NCBI RefSeq assembly: GCF_014762705.1
Contig: NZ_JABURL010000080.1
Coordinates: 1 to 64,000, forward strand
DNA length: 64,000 nt
Source: Cyclobacterium sp.
GTDB taxonomy: Bacteria; Bacteroidota; Bacteroidia; Cytophagales; Cyclobacteriaceae
Reading direction: 5' to 3'
The notes beneath the pieces were generated by a model. The model made no database searches, was not told where the DNA came from, and was given only the letters and a program-made list of their open reading frames with translations. A program made the translations under genes and the position numbers. Shown here piece by piece: positions 53,845 through 63,405 of this stretch (position 1 is its first letter; each line of letters starts with the position of its first letter).

Positions 53845-55335
53845 ATGAGACAACTACTGATTGGATATGATGTGGGAAGTTCTTCTGTGAAAACCACTTT
53901 GCTGGATGCTGATTCCGGGAAGGTGGTAGCTTCAGAGGGATTGCCCAAAGAAGAAATGCGTATAGAGGCTCCTCAACCGGATTGGGCAGAACAGGATCCG
54001 GAAACCTGGTGGAAATTCATCATAGCCACTACAAAGGAGGTAATCAAAAAGGGAGGTGTCAAAGCCGGAGAAGTCAAGGCCATCGGAATTTCCTACCAGA
54101 TGCATGGCCTGGTGCTGGTGGATGAAAAATTATCCGTCATCAGACCGGCCATCATCTGGTGTGACAGCAGGGCGGTAGAAATTGGCAACAAAGCATTTGA
54201 GGCTTTAGGAAGTGCCTATTGTTTGGAAAACTTGCTGAACTCGCCCGGTAACTTTACCGCATCCAAGCTTAAATGGGTGAAAGAAAACGAACCGGATCAG
54301 TTTGACAAAATCCATAAAATCATGCTTCCCGGTGATTTTATCGCAATGAAGCTGACCGGTGAAATTCTTACCTCTGAAACGGGGCTTTCCGAAGGTGTTT
54401 TTTGGGATTTCCAGAAAAACGGATTGGCAGATAAACTTCTGGAATACTATGGGCTGGATGCATCCATTTTGCCGGAGGCCGTAGCCTCTTTTGGACATCA
54501 GGGAGGTATATTGCCTGAAATTGCCAAAGAATTGGGATTGGAGGCAGGTATTCCCGTGACTTATCGTTCCGGGGATCAACCGAATAACGCCTTTTCGTTA
54601 AATGTTTTGGATGAAGGGGAGCTGGCTACCACAGCAGGAACTTCGGGTACGGTATATGGGGTCAGTACCAAACCAGTATATGATCCCAAATCCAGGGTCA
54701 ATACTTTTGTCCATGTTAATCATACAAAAACAGATCCCCGGTATGGAGTCTTACTTTGTGTCAATGGTACTGGGATACTGAACAGTTGGCTTAAGAAGCT
54801 CTTGGGTCCGCAAATCATGGATTATGAACAAATGAATCAATGGGCAGCCGAAGTTCCGGTTGGATCTGAGGGCCTGACTTTTATACCTTTTGGCAATGGT
54901 GCGGAAAGAATCATGGAAAACAAACAGGTGGGAGCCCATTTGTCCGGATTAAATTTACTCAAACACGACAAAAGGCATGTGCTCAGAGCCGGGCAGGAAG
55001 GGATCGTTTCTGCCCTTACCTATGGTTTTAATATCATGAAGCAGATGGGGCTTAACCTTAAGACCGTGAAAGCAGGTAAGGCCAATATGTTTTTAAGTCC
55101 TTTGTTTAGGGAGGCCTTTGTCAATATGAACGATGTTGCACTGGAATTGTATGATACAGATGGAGCTCAGGGTGCTGCCAGGGGAGCAGGTATAGGTCTG
55201 GGCATTTATGCCGGAGCAAGAGAGGCTTTCCAGGGACTTAAAAAAATTCAGGTACTAGAGCCTGAAAAACAAAAGCAGGAGGCATACAAGGCGGTGTACG
55301 GGAGGTGGGAGCATAGCCTGCAACAGGTAAAATGA
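53845..55335 (+). CDS. xylB: Xylulokinase
   Basis: The 496-residue FGGY-family kinase phosphorylates D-xylulose to xylulose-5-phosphate for the pentose phosphate pathway. The N-terminal GYDVGSSSVKTT phosphate loop, substrate-contact YQMHG and catalytic Asp in SGDQPNNA (about residue 242) are present, as is the C-terminal ATPase half with DGAQGAARGAG. It is placed between the symporter and xylA as the second gene of the operon. Confidence 0.96.
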   Translation: MRQLLIGYDVGSSSVKTTLLDADSGKVVASEGLPKEEMRIEAPQPDWAEQDPETWWKFIIATTKEVIKKGGVKAGEVKAIGISYQMHGLVLVDEKLSVIRPAIIWCDSRAVEIGNKAFEALGSAYCLENLLNSPGNFTASKLKWVKENEPDQFDKIHKIMLPGDFIAMKLTGEILTSETGLSEGVFWDFQKNGLADKLLEYYGLDASILPEAVASFGHQGGILPEIAKELGLEAGIPVTYRSGDQPNNAFSLNVLDEGELATTAGTSGTVYGVSTKPVYDPKSRVNTFVHVNHTKTDPRYGVLLCVNGTGILNSWLKKLLGPQIMDYEQMNQWAAEVPVGSEGLTFIPFGNGAERIMENKQVGAHLSGLNLLKHDKRHVLRAGQEGIVSALTYGFNIMKQMGLNLKTVKAGKANMFLSPLFREAFVNMNDVALELYDTDGAQGAARGAGIGLGIYAGAREAFQGLKKIQVLEPEKQKQEAYKAVYGRWEHSLQQVK

Positions 55336-55378
55336 AGGAAACCAAAAATTAATTTAAATACCTAAATAACAGAACAAC

Positions 55379-56692
55379 ATGTCAAAATCATTTTTCCCAA
55401 ATATCGACAAAATTAAATTTGAAGGCAGGGATTCGAAAAATCCCCTGGCATTCAGGTTTTATGACGAAAACCGAATGATCGGTGGAAAAAGCATGAAAGA
55501 TCACTTTCGCTTTGCCATTGCTTACTGGCATAGCTTCTGTGGCACCGGAAATGACCCCTTTGGGCCGGGTACTTTGGTTCGGGAATGGGATAAGAACCCG
55601 GATCCAATACAACGGGCAAAGGATAAAATGGATGCTGCCTTTGAATTTATAGGTAAAATTGGAGCCCCATTCTATTGTTTTCATGATGTGGATCTGATCG
55701 ATGAAGGAGAAGACCTGGCTACCTATGAAAAGCACATGCAAGCTATCGTGGATTATGCCAAACAAAAGCAAAAAGAAACCGGCATCAAATTATTATGGGG
55801 TACGGCCAATGTGTTCAGTCATCCCAGGTACATGAATGGGGCTGCTACCAATCCGGATTTCAATGTGGTAAGCCGTGCGGCCACCCAGGTAAAAAATGCC
55901 ATTGACGCGACCATCGCACTTGGAGGAGAAAACTACGTTTTCTGGGGAGGTAGAGAAGGATACATGTCTTTATTGAATACAGACATGAAACGGGAAACCG
56001 AGCATTTGGCACAGTTTCTCAGCATGGCCAGGGATTATGGAAGGAAACAGGGGTTCAGAGGTACCTTCCTGATTGAACCTAAACCTATGGAGCCCACGAA
56101 GCATCAGTATGACTATGATGCAGCTACGGTAATCGGCTTTTTAAGACATTTTGGATTGGACAAGGATTTCAAGCTTAACCTGGAAGTCAATCACGCCACT
56201 CTGGCAGGACACACTTTCCAACACGAACTGCAGGTGGCACAGGATGCCGGATTGCTTGGCAGCATTGATGCGAATCGAGGGGATTACCAGAATGGTTGGG
56301 ACACCGATCAGTTTGCCATCAATTTACAGGAATTGACCGAGTCCATGCTGGTACTTCTTCAAGGTCAGGGATTTACTACCGGAGGGGTGAATTTTGATGC
56401 AAAACTTCGAAGGAATTCTACAGATCTGGAGGACTTGTTCCATGCGCATGTAGGCAGTATGGATGCCTTTGCAAGAAGTCTGATCATTGCAAATGACATT
56501 ATGGAAAAATCCGATTATCAGCTGCTTAGAAAAAGAAGGTACAGCTCTTTCGATAGTGGGAAAGGCAAGGATTTTGAAACGGGTAAACTAAGTTTAGAGG
56601 CCTTGAGAGAACATGCCATTGCAACCGGGGAGCCCGTAATGAGCAGCGGCAAACAGGAAATGTATGAAAACATTCTTAATCAATATATTTGA
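55379..56692 (+). CDS. xylA: Xylose isomerase
   Basis: The 437-residue TIM-barrel enzyme converts D-xylose to D-xylulose. Active-site features: the catalytic His in YCFHDVD (about 101), the VFWGGREGY loop, metal ligands in [15 protein letters not shown], and later [14 protein letters not shown] and DANRGD. Length matches the longer class II isomerases of Bacteroidota. A strong bidirectional terminator ends the operon 12 bases after the stop. Confidence 0.97.
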   Translation: MSKSFFPNIDKIKFEGRDSKNPLAFRFYDENRMIGGKSMKDHFRFAIAYWHSFCGTGNDPFGPGTLVREWDKNPDPIQRAKDKMDAAFEFIGKIGAPFYCFHDVDLIDEGEDLATYEKHMQAIVDYAKQKQKETGIKLLWGTANVFSHPRYMNGAATNPDFNVVSRAATQVKNAIDATIALGGENYVFWGGREGYMSLLNTDMKRETEHLAQFLSMARDYGRKQGFRGTFLIEPKPMEPTKHQYDYDAATVIGFLRHFGLDKDFKLNLEVNHATLAGHTFQHELQVAQDAGLLGSIDANRGDYQNGWDTDQFAINLQELTESMLVLLQGQGFTTGGVNFDAKLRRNSTDLEDLFHAHVGSMDAFARSLIIANDIMEKSDYQLLRKRRYSSFDSGKGKDFETGKLSLEALREHAIATGEPVMSSGKQEMYENILNQYI

Positions 56693-56703
56693 TACCCTGG
56701 CAA

Positions 56704-56738
56704 TAAAAAAAGGCTTTGAAACTCAAAGCCTTTTTTTA
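56704..56738. terminator. Bidirectional terminator between xylA and uxaB
   Basis: AAAAAAAGGCTTTGA pairs with TCAAAGCCTTTTTTT around a three-base loop (56704-56737). It separates the convergent xylA and uxaB transcripts. Confidence 0.88.
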
Positions 56739-56744
56739 TTGCCT

Positions 56745-58154
56745 TTATTCTTTTTCCAATAGTAAATCCACTTCCCGGATCAAGGCTTGACTCAGGCCTG
56801 GAATAAGATTGAGGTCCTGGTCCCAAAATTCAATTTTTGACAGTACACCAGCTACCACCTCTTCGCTTGATTTGATCTTCCAAATTTGGTCGAAATAATG
56901 CAGTATGTCCTCTTTGTCCTTTAAAGGTATCTTTTCTCCCTTATAATGCCCCCTGTAAAAAACAATCAGGGCCGCAAAGGCTTCGCAAAGATGCTGTGGC
57001 AACTGGTTTTCTTTTCTGATAAAATCCAGTAGCGATGGGAGTACCCTTACTTTCCATTTGGAAATGGAGTTTAGCGCAATATCACTCAATTTATGTTTGA
57101 TAAATGGATTTCTGAAACGATCCAGGACCGCTTCGGCAAAAGGTTTCAGGATATCTTCCGGCAAATCCATGGATGGGATGATTTCTTTAAAAATGGTTTG
57201 CTGGATAAAATCACTTGTACCGGAATCATCCATGGCCTCTTTTACCAACCTGATTCCTTTTAGGTAGGCAACGGGTACCAAGCTGGTGTGAGCCCCATTC
57301 AAAATCCGGACTTTGCGGGTTCTGAAAGGAGTGAGATCAGCAACGAATTTTACGTTAAGCCCTTGTTTGTCTGCCGGAAATTTCTCTTTCAGCTCATCCG
57401 GCCCTTCTATGGCCCAAAAGTGAAATGGCTCTGCCATCACCATTTGATCATCCCTGTACCCCAGATTTTCTTGTATTTTTTCAGCGGCGTCAATAGGGAA
57501 TCCGGGTACGATTCTGTCTACAAGCGTATTGCAGAAAGTATTGTATTTGACCAGCCAGTCTTCAAAAGTGCCGGGAAGGTTCCAGAGATCCACATACCTA
57601 AGGACATTTTCTTTAAGTTTCTGGCCGTTGTCCGCTATCAATTCACAAGGCAGGATAAGCAGCCCCTTGTCCGGATCACCGTCAAAGTGCCGGAACCGCT
57701 GAAAGAGCAGTGCGGTTAATTTTCCCGGAAAGGATTCCGGCGTAATGGTCCAATCCCTGTCCTTCTCTTCAAAATAAATTCCTGCTTCCGTGGTATTGGA
57801 AAAGATAAAGGCAAGTTCAGGAGAATTGGCCAATTCCAAAAACCCTTTGTAATCGATGTATGGGTTAATGGCCCCTCTTACACAATCGATGAGCTGATTT
57901 TCTTCCACGGTTTCACCTTTTTGAAACCCCCTGACGATCACATGATAAAGACCTTCCTGTTCATTGATTATACGGGCAGGTTTTCTGCTGTGCACCTGCA
58001 CCATTTGTATATCACCGTTAAATTCAGCCTGATCGTTGAGCACTTGTACCATCCAATCGGCAAAACCTCTCAAAAAATTACCAGTTCCGAATTGAACGAT
58101 TTTCAAGGGTCTTGGAGAAGTTTTTCCTGTGTTTTGTCTGTTTAAAGGTTTCAT
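56745..58154 (-). CDS. uxaB: Tagaturonate reductase (altronate oxidoreductase)
   Basis: The 469-residue protein of the polyol dehydrogenase family reduces D-tagaturonate to D-altronate in hexuronate (galacturonate) catabolism. The N-terminal NAD-binding QFGTGNFLRGF, then IFSNTTEAGI, the LLILPCELIADNG segment, and the conserved KVRILNGAHT (substrate-site Lys/Asn/His) are visible. Mannitol- and fructuronate-dehydrogenase relatives share this fold, but length and the CELI region fit UxaB. It lies 31 bases downstream of the LacI regulator gene. Confidence 0.88.
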   Translation of the reverse strand: MKPLNRQNTGKTSPRPLKIVQFGTGNFLRGFADWMVQVLNDQAEFNGDIQMVQVHSRKPARIINEQEGLYHVIVRGFQKGETVEENQLIDCVRGAINPYIDYKGFLELANSPELAFIFSNTTEAGIYFEEKDRDWTITPESFPGKLTALLFQRFRHFDGDPDKGLLILPCELIADNGQKLKENVLRYVDLWNLPGTFEDWLVKYNTFCNTLVDRIVPGFPIDAAEKIQENLGYRDDQMVMAEPFHFWAIEGPDELKEKFPADKQGLNVKFVADLTPFRTRKVRILNGAHTSLVPVAYLKGIRLVKEAMDDSGTSDFIQQTIFKEIIPSMDLPEDILKPFAEAVLDRFRNPFIKHKLSDIALNSISKWKVRVLPSLLDFIRKENQLPQHLCEAFAALIVFYRGHYKGEKIPLKDKEDILHYFDQIWKIKSSEEVVAGVLSKIEFWDQDLNLIPGLSQALIREVDLLLEKE

Positions 58155-58185
58155 TTTAAAGAATTTAATTAGGGTTTAAATTTAA

Positions 58186-59214
58186 TCATTGCAATCTTTT
58201 GGAAGAGGCCCTGACGATCAAATTGGCATCAAGGACCTTTTTTACTTTAGGCTTATTTCTCTGGTCAGCATTAACCATTTCGAAAAACAATGCAGCCGCA
58301 CTTTGTCCCATATCAATGGCTTTTTGATCCACCGTGCTGAGAGTGGGCTCGGTGAAAGCAGTAAAAGGCTCATTACTGAATCCTACCAAACCAACTTCTT
58401 GAGGGATTTTTACATTGATTCGTTTCAATTCCTGCAAAGCCCCAACAATGGCATAATCACTGGCAGAAAAAATGGCATCGAACCCCAAATTATTATCCAA
58501 TAGTCGATGAGTACTCATTTGTCCCCCGTCCAATTGCATGTTGCTTTCTACCACTAATCTAGGATCAAAATTAATACCATTGTCCAAAAGTGCTTGTTCG
58601 TAACCTCTTAATCTTTCCTGATAAATCCTGATTTTCATGTGGCTGGTAAAATGGGCAATATGCCGGTAACCTTGCTCAATCAAATGGCTTGTGGCCTGAT
58701 AGGCAGATAGATAATCATTGATGATGACTTGATTTACATTCAGTTTATCCGTGGTCCGATCAAAAAAAACCAGGGGGATGCCTTTTTGAAGTACAGATTC
58801 AAAATGGTCGAAATTATGCGTGTTTTTTCCCAAAGAGACCATGATCCCATCCACTCTGGCATCCAGCAAGGCCTCGATGGTTGCTACCTCTTTTTTGTAA
58901 TCATCATAGGATTGGCTGATCATGACTTTATAATCCAGTGCATTGGCATGTTCCTCAATTCCGCGAACAATGGAGGAGAAGAAATTCCTGTTAATGGTAG
59001 GCACAATGATACCTATCAATTTACTCTTTCCATGGCGAAGGGCAGCGGCAATTCTATTGGGTTTGTAGTTGATGGCCTTTGCAGCATCCAAGACCATTTT
59101 TTTCGTTGTTGCGCTAATTCTGGGGTGGTTATTCAAGGCTCTGGAAACCGTGGAGGCGGTAACACCAACTTCCAAAGCAATGTCATGGATGGTGATTTTT
59201 TCTTTCTTTCTCAT
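58186..59214 (-). CDS. LacI family transcriptional regulator
   Basis: A 342-residue regulator: DNA-binding N-terminus TIHDIALEVGVTASTVSRAL, hinge, and periplasmic-binding-protein-like ligand domain (IGIIVPTINRNFFSSIVRGI, then QVIINDYLSAYQA, FSASDYAIVGAL, VGFSNEPFT). Members of this family sense sugar or sugar acid. It is the first gene of a unit with uxaB, so it probably responds to a uronate. A perfect 12-base palindrome lies 83 bases upstream of its ATG, inside the divergent gap before the Gfo/Idh gene. Confidence 0.95.
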   Translation of the reverse strand: MRKKEKITIHDIALEVGVTASTVSRALNNHPRISATTKKMVLDAAKAINYKPNRIAAALRHGKSKLIGIIVPTINRNFFSSIVRGIEEHANALDYKVMISQSYDDYKKEVATIEALLDARVDGIMVSLGKNTHNFDHFESVLQKGIPLVFFDRTTDKLNVNQVIINDYLSAYQATSHLIEQGYRHIAHFTSHMKIRIYQERLRGYEQALLDNGINFDPRLVVESNMQLDGGQMSTHRLLDNNLGFDAIFSASDYAIVGALQELKRINVKIPQEVGLVGFSNEPFTAFTEPTLSTVDQKAIDMGQSAAALFFEMVNADQRNKPKVKKVLDANLIVRASSKRLQ

Positions 59215-59296
59215 TTATTTTTTCTGGACGCAGAATATGGGGCATAGCAGCGTTGAAGCCATTTAAAATGAATGATAAGGAAATAATCCAGCAAAT

Positions 59297-59308
59297 GCAA
59301 TCGATTGC
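59297..59308. promoter_or_regulatory. Candidate LacI-family operator
   Basis: GCAATCGATTGC is a perfect palindrome centred on CG, the form typical of LacI/GalR operators, in the 261-base gap between the divergent LacI gene and the Gfo/Idh lipoprotein gene. No second copy was seen upstream of the xylose operon. Confidence 0.55.
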
Positions 59309-59475
59309 GCTAATATATGTTTTATTCTTTTGCTTTATTCTTTATATTTAATTCCTTGTTGTCCCATTAACCCCAAAAATTGAATACAGTAGAGGGGATA
59401 ATTCAGATATTTAAGTGTAAAATATCTTTTTTGTAAAATTTAACCAATTATCATCTAAATTATAAAACAAAAATT

Positions 59476-60888
59476 ATGAAAATCAATAGTAAATTTTGGT
59501 CACCTGTGGCTGCATCAATTTTACTTTTAGCTGTGTCATGTTCCAACGAAAAAATGGAGGAAGAAGAAGTGAAAACAACCTTTACCGGAGAAAAGAACGA
59601 AATCAAATTGCTTACCCTGGACCCCGGGCATTTTCATGCCCACCTGGTTAAGAAGTCCATGTATGATCAGGTGGACCCCAAGGTTCATGTGTATGCGCCG
59701 GATGGTCCTGAACTAAAGGCCTACCTGCAGGCAATTGAGCGTTATAATACGCGTCCTGAAGATCCAACCAGTTGGGAGATGGAAGTGTATACAGGGGATG
59801 ATTATTTAGAAAAAATGCTTAGTGAGAAAAAGGGTAACGTGATGGTTACCGCAGGAAATAACAAAGAAAAAACCGCCAATATCAAGGCTACCGTTGCTGC
59901 TGGTCTCCATGTATTGGCAGATAAACCCATGGCCATAGATGTTGCCGGATTCGAAATGCTTAAAGAATCCTTTGAGTTGGCCAAAGAAAACAATGTGCTT
60001 CTTTTCGATATCATGACAGAAAGGTTTGAAATATCTACCATTCTTCAAAGGGAGTTTTCCATGATACCGGAAGTATTTGGTGAATTGGAAAAAGGAAGCC
60101 TGGAAGATCCCGCCATTACGAAGGAAAGCGTTCACCATTTTTACAAACAGGTATCCGGCAGTCCTTTGATCAGGCCGGCCTGGTTTTATGATGTGAGCCA
60201 GCAAGGAAATGGAATCGTTGATGTGACCACTCACCTGGTAGATTTGGTGCAATGGGAAAGTTTCCCGGAAGAGATTATCGATTACGAAAATGACATCGAA
60301 ATGATCAATGCCAGGAGATGGACCACTGATCTGACCCTGGATCAATTTACCCGCTCCACGGGTTTACCGTCTTACCCGGATTACCTGGGAGGGGTAGTGG
60401 AAGATGGTATTTTGAAAGTTTACGGCAATGGAGAGATCAATTACACCATCAATGATGTTCATGCCAAGGTCTCTGTGATCTGGAACTATGTAGCGCCTGA
60501 AGGGTCTGCTGATACCCATTATTCTATCATGCGGGGCAGCAAGTCCAATCTGGTGATTCGTCAGGATGCCGAAGAAAAATACATTACTGAATTGTACATA
60601 GAACCGGTTGAGGGAGTAGACCTGGCCGATTTTGAAAAAACCCTCAAAGAGCAGGTCGAAAATTTAACAGAGAAATACGAGGGCCTGGGTGTGGTTAAGG
60701 TAGCTGATAAAGATGCCTGGCGCATAGAAATCCCCCAGGCTTTCAGAACCAGCCATGAGGACCATTTCAGGGAAGTGACAGAGCGATATATTGAGTACCT
60801 GACAGCAGGTAAATTGCCCGAATGGGAGGTGCCCAATATGCTGGCCAAATATTATGTCACCACAAAAGCATTGGAAATGGCACAATAA
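59476..60888 (+). CDS. Gfo/Idh/MocA family oxidoreductase, lipoprotein form
   Basis: A 470-residue lipoprotein (lipobox LAVSC) with a Gfo/Idh/MocA Rossmann domain and the DKP catalytic-lysine motif in VLADKPMAID, then a long alpha/beta C-terminal domain. Family members are NAD(P)-dependent dehydrogenases acting on sugars or inositols, usually cytosolic; here a lipoprotein signal places it outside. The companion genes are two exported hydrolases and an exported TIM-barrel isomerase homologue. Its substrate is unknown. Confidence 0.88.
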   Translation: MKINSKFWSPVAASILLLAVSCSNEKMEEEEVKTTFTGEKNEIKLLTLDPGHFHAHLVKKSMYDQVDPKVHVYAPDGPELKAYLQAIERYNTRPEDPTSWEMEVYTGDDYLEKMLSEKKGNVMVTAGNNKEKTANIKATVAAGLHVLADKPMAIDVAGFEMLKESFELAKENNVLLFDIMTERFEISTILQREFSMIPEVFGELEKGSLEDPAITKESVHHFYKQVSGSPLIRPAWFYDVSQQGNGIVDVTTHLVDLVQWESFPEEIIDYENDIEMINARRWTTDLTLDQFTRSTGLPSYPDYLGGVVEDGILKVYGNGEINYTINDVHAKVSVIWNYVAPEGSADTHYSIMRGSKSNLVIRQDAEEKYITELYIEPVEGVDLADFEKTLKEQVENLTEKYEGLGVVKVADKDAWRIEIPQAFRTSHEDHFREVTERYIEYLTAGKLPEWEVPNMLAKYYVTTKALEMAQ

Positions 60889-60917
60889 TTCTGCCTGTTG
60901 CATAGCCGGATTTTATT

Positions 60918-62186
60918 ATGGAAAAACCAAGAAGATCATTTATCAAGCAGGCAGGATTGGCAGGCTTCGGATTGGCCGCCGGCATTCACATGCCAGTATC
61001 TCATGCATCAGTTTTTACAAAAAACACCAACAGGATGGCAGTCAATGGTCAAAGCATTATCGGCCCATATGGACCATGGGTGGATGGTCTGATTAAAGAT
61101 TCGTTGCCCAAATTTTCCTACAGAAACCCTTCATTCACCAATTTGGAGCAATGGAAGGCATTGGCCCTCGATAGAACCAGGGAGCGCATGGGTATTCCAG
61201 ATACAGGCCCGCTTCCTGTTGTCACGCGGCATGATAGTCATGTGCATGATGGCTTGGAAATCGAATCCATATCCTGGCAACTTCCCTATGGCAGGCCTAC
61301 ACAGGCACTGGTGCTAAAGCCTGCAGGTGCCAAAGGTAAACTACCTGCCATTCTGGCTTTTCATGACCATGGAGGTAATAAGTATTTTGGATTAAGAAAA
61401 ATCACCAGAACAGGAAAAAGCCAACATGAGTTGATGGTTGAACATCAGGACCATTACTATGAAGGTAAGGCATGGGCCAATGAGATCGCCAAAAGAGGTT
61501 ATGTGGTGATGGTTTCAGATGCTTTTACATTTGCCAGCAGAAGGGTAATGATGGAGGATGTCCCTGATCACCTGCATTCTGGTCTGACGGACAAGAATCC
61601 GGAAAATGCCGGTAATATTGCTGCCTACAATGACTGGGCAGGTAACCACGAACATATTATGGCAAAATCTCTGTTTTGTGGTGGCACTACCTGGCCGGGG
61701 GTCTTCTTTGCCGAGGATAAGGTTGCTCTTGACCTGCTTGTGGCCAGACCTGATGTGGATGAAGCAAGGGTGGGCTGTGGAGGCCTGTCCGGTGGAGGAT
61801 TGCGAACGGTGATGATGGCCGGGTTAGACCACAGGATCAAATGTGCCGTTTGTGTGGGTTTTATGAGTACCTGGACAGATTTCATTTTGAATAAGTCCTA
61901 CACCCATACCTGGATGACATATGTTCCCAGGTTGCCTGAAGAACTTGATTTCCCTGAAATCCTGGGGTTAAGGGTGCCATTGCCGACCTTGGTATTAAAC
62001 GATAAGGAGGATCAATTGTACACCTTACCAGAGATGGAAAAAGCAGATAAAATTCTGGCAGACATCTATGAAAAGGCTGGATTCAGCGACAATTACAAGG
62101 CCTCCTACTATCCCGGTCCCCATAAATTTGATGCGGACATGCAGCAGGAAGCCTTTTCCTGGTGGGACAAATGGTTAAAAGCTTGA
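60918..62186 (+). CDS. Exported alpha/beta hydrolase (Tat-type signal)
   Basis: A 422-residue protein opening with RRSFIKQ, a twin-arginine-like signal. The alpha/beta hydrolase core shows AILAFHDHGG (oxyanion loop), nucleophile elbow GGLSGGG (Ser about residue 291), the acid in LVLNDKEDQLY and His in PGPHKFD. This pattern is shared with acetyl xylan esterases, dienelactone hydrolases and related carboxylesterases, so esterase action on a plant or algal glycan is plausible. It starts 29 bases after the Gfo/Idh gene. Confidence 0.82.
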   Translation: MEKPRRSFIKQAGLAGFGLAAGIHMPVSHASVFTKNTNRMAVNGQSIIGPYGPWVDGLIKDSLPKFSYRNPSFTNLEQWKALALDRTRERMGIPDTGPLPVVTRHDSHVHDGLEIESISWQLPYGRPTQALVLKPAGAKGKLPAILAFHDHGGNKYFGLRKITRTGKSQHELMVEHQDHYYEGKAWANEIAKRGYVVMVSDAFTFASRRVMMEDVPDHLHSGLTDKNPENAGNIAAYNDWAGNHEHIMAKSLFCGGTTWPGVFFAEDKVALDLLVARPDVDEARVGCGGLSGGGLRTVMMAGLDHRIKCAVCVGFMSTWTDFILNKSYTHTWMTYVPRLPEELDFPEILGLRVPLPTLVLNDKEDQLYTLPEMEKADKILADIYEKAGFSDNYKASYYPGPHKFDADMQQEAFSWWDKWLKA

Positions 62187-62197
62187 CACAAACCTTT

Positions 62198-63400
62198 ATG
62201 AAAATGAAAATAATCCATTACCCATTAAACTGCTCGTTCTTTTTCTCTTTATTAATGCTCCTCACCATATGGGGTTCCAAAGCTCAATCTTCCGCATCGG
62301 ATGATATGCTTTGCGTAGGTGCCCACTGGACAGAAGAAGAAGGAGCTGGTTTTCTGCAAATGATGCAGACTGAATATACCAGCGAAAAGGCCTGGGACAA
62401 AAGGGCCAAAAGCATTCGCAAGCAAATTTTAAAGGGAACGGGCTTGGACAATATGCCTGAAAAGGGTCCCATGAACCCCATCATGGGCGAGATTAGGGAA
62501 TATGATGGTTATAGCGTCCGGAATGTAGCTTTCGAAAGCTTACCCGGAGTATTTGTCACTGGAAGCCTGTACATACCAGCTGAATTCTCGGGTAAAGCAC
62601 CAGGAATTCTCAGTCCTCATGGCCATTGGGATAAGGAAGGAGAGGTGGGCCGTTACCGGCCAGATGCACAGAAAAGATTTGCCTCCATGGCCAGGATGGG
62701 GGCCATGGTCTGGGCCTATGATGCCGTGGGCTATGGTCAGCAAAAGGAGTTGGGCTGGGACCACAGAGAAGACGGGGAAGTGCTAAAACTCCAGCTATGG
62801 AACAGTATACGGGGAGTGGATTTTATTCTGTCAATGGGCGCAGACCCTGAGCGGCTGGCCGTGACAGGAGCTTCAGGGGGGGCTACCCAATCCTTTCTTT
62901 TGGCTGCTGTGGATGATCGGATCGATGTGATAGCTCCTGTAGTCATGGTATCTGCCCATTTCTTCGGTGGCTGTGTATGTGAAAGCGGTATGCCCATTCA
63001 TAAGAGTAAAAATTTCCAAACCAACAATGTGGAAATTGCGGCTCTGGTCGCTCCAAAACCTCTTTTGCTGGTATCTGTAGGAGGAGATTGGACCAAAAAT
63101 ACACCTCAGGTGGAATACCCCCACCTGCAATACATTTATGGATTGAAAGGTAAAAAGGAAATGGTTCAAAACATCCATATTCCAGCCGATAATCATGGAT
63201 ATGATGACAAAAAAAGACAGGCAGTTTATCCCTTTTTAGCCGAACATCTGGGATTGGATCTTTCCAAGGCCATGCATGCGGATGGAAGGTTAAATGAGGA
63301 TAAAGTTGAACTGGAGGCCCAGGAAGATTTGTACCCGTTTAATGAAAAAAACCCTTTACCTGAAACAGCCATCACTTCCGTATTCGATGTTAAATGGTAA
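62198..63400 (+). CDS. Exported alpha/beta hydrolase, second copy
   Basis: A 400-residue protein with a signal peptide ending SKAQ. Nucleophile elbow GASGGA, GILSPHGHW oxyanion loop, and the catalytic His in ADNHGYD are visible. It is a paralogue-like relative of the preceding hydrolase but diverged. ATG 62198 was taken because it lies after the previous stop; the frame opens at 62162 and would overlap. Acetyl xylan esterase-type function is possible, unproven. Confidence 0.82.
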   Translation: MKMKIIHYPLNCSFFFSLLMLLTIWGSKAQSSASDDMLCVGAHWTEEEGAGFLQMMQTEYTSEKAWDKRAKSIRKQILKGTGLDNMPEKGPMNPIMGEIREYDGYSVRNVAFESLPGVFVTGSLYIPAEFSGKAPGILSPHGHWDKEGEVGRYRPDAQKRFASMARMGAMVWAYDAVGYGQQKELGWDHREDGEVLKLQLWNSIRGVDFILSMGADPERLAVTGASGGATQSFLLAAVDDRIDVIAPVVMVSAHFFGGCVCESGMPIHKSKNFQTNNVEIAALVAPKPLLLVSVGGDWTKNTPQVEYPHLQYIYGLKGKKEMVQNIHIPADNHGYDDKKRQAVYPFLAEHLGLDLSKAMHADGRLNEDKVELEAQEDLYPFNEKNPLPETAITSVFDVKW

Positions 63401-63405
63401 TTTGT

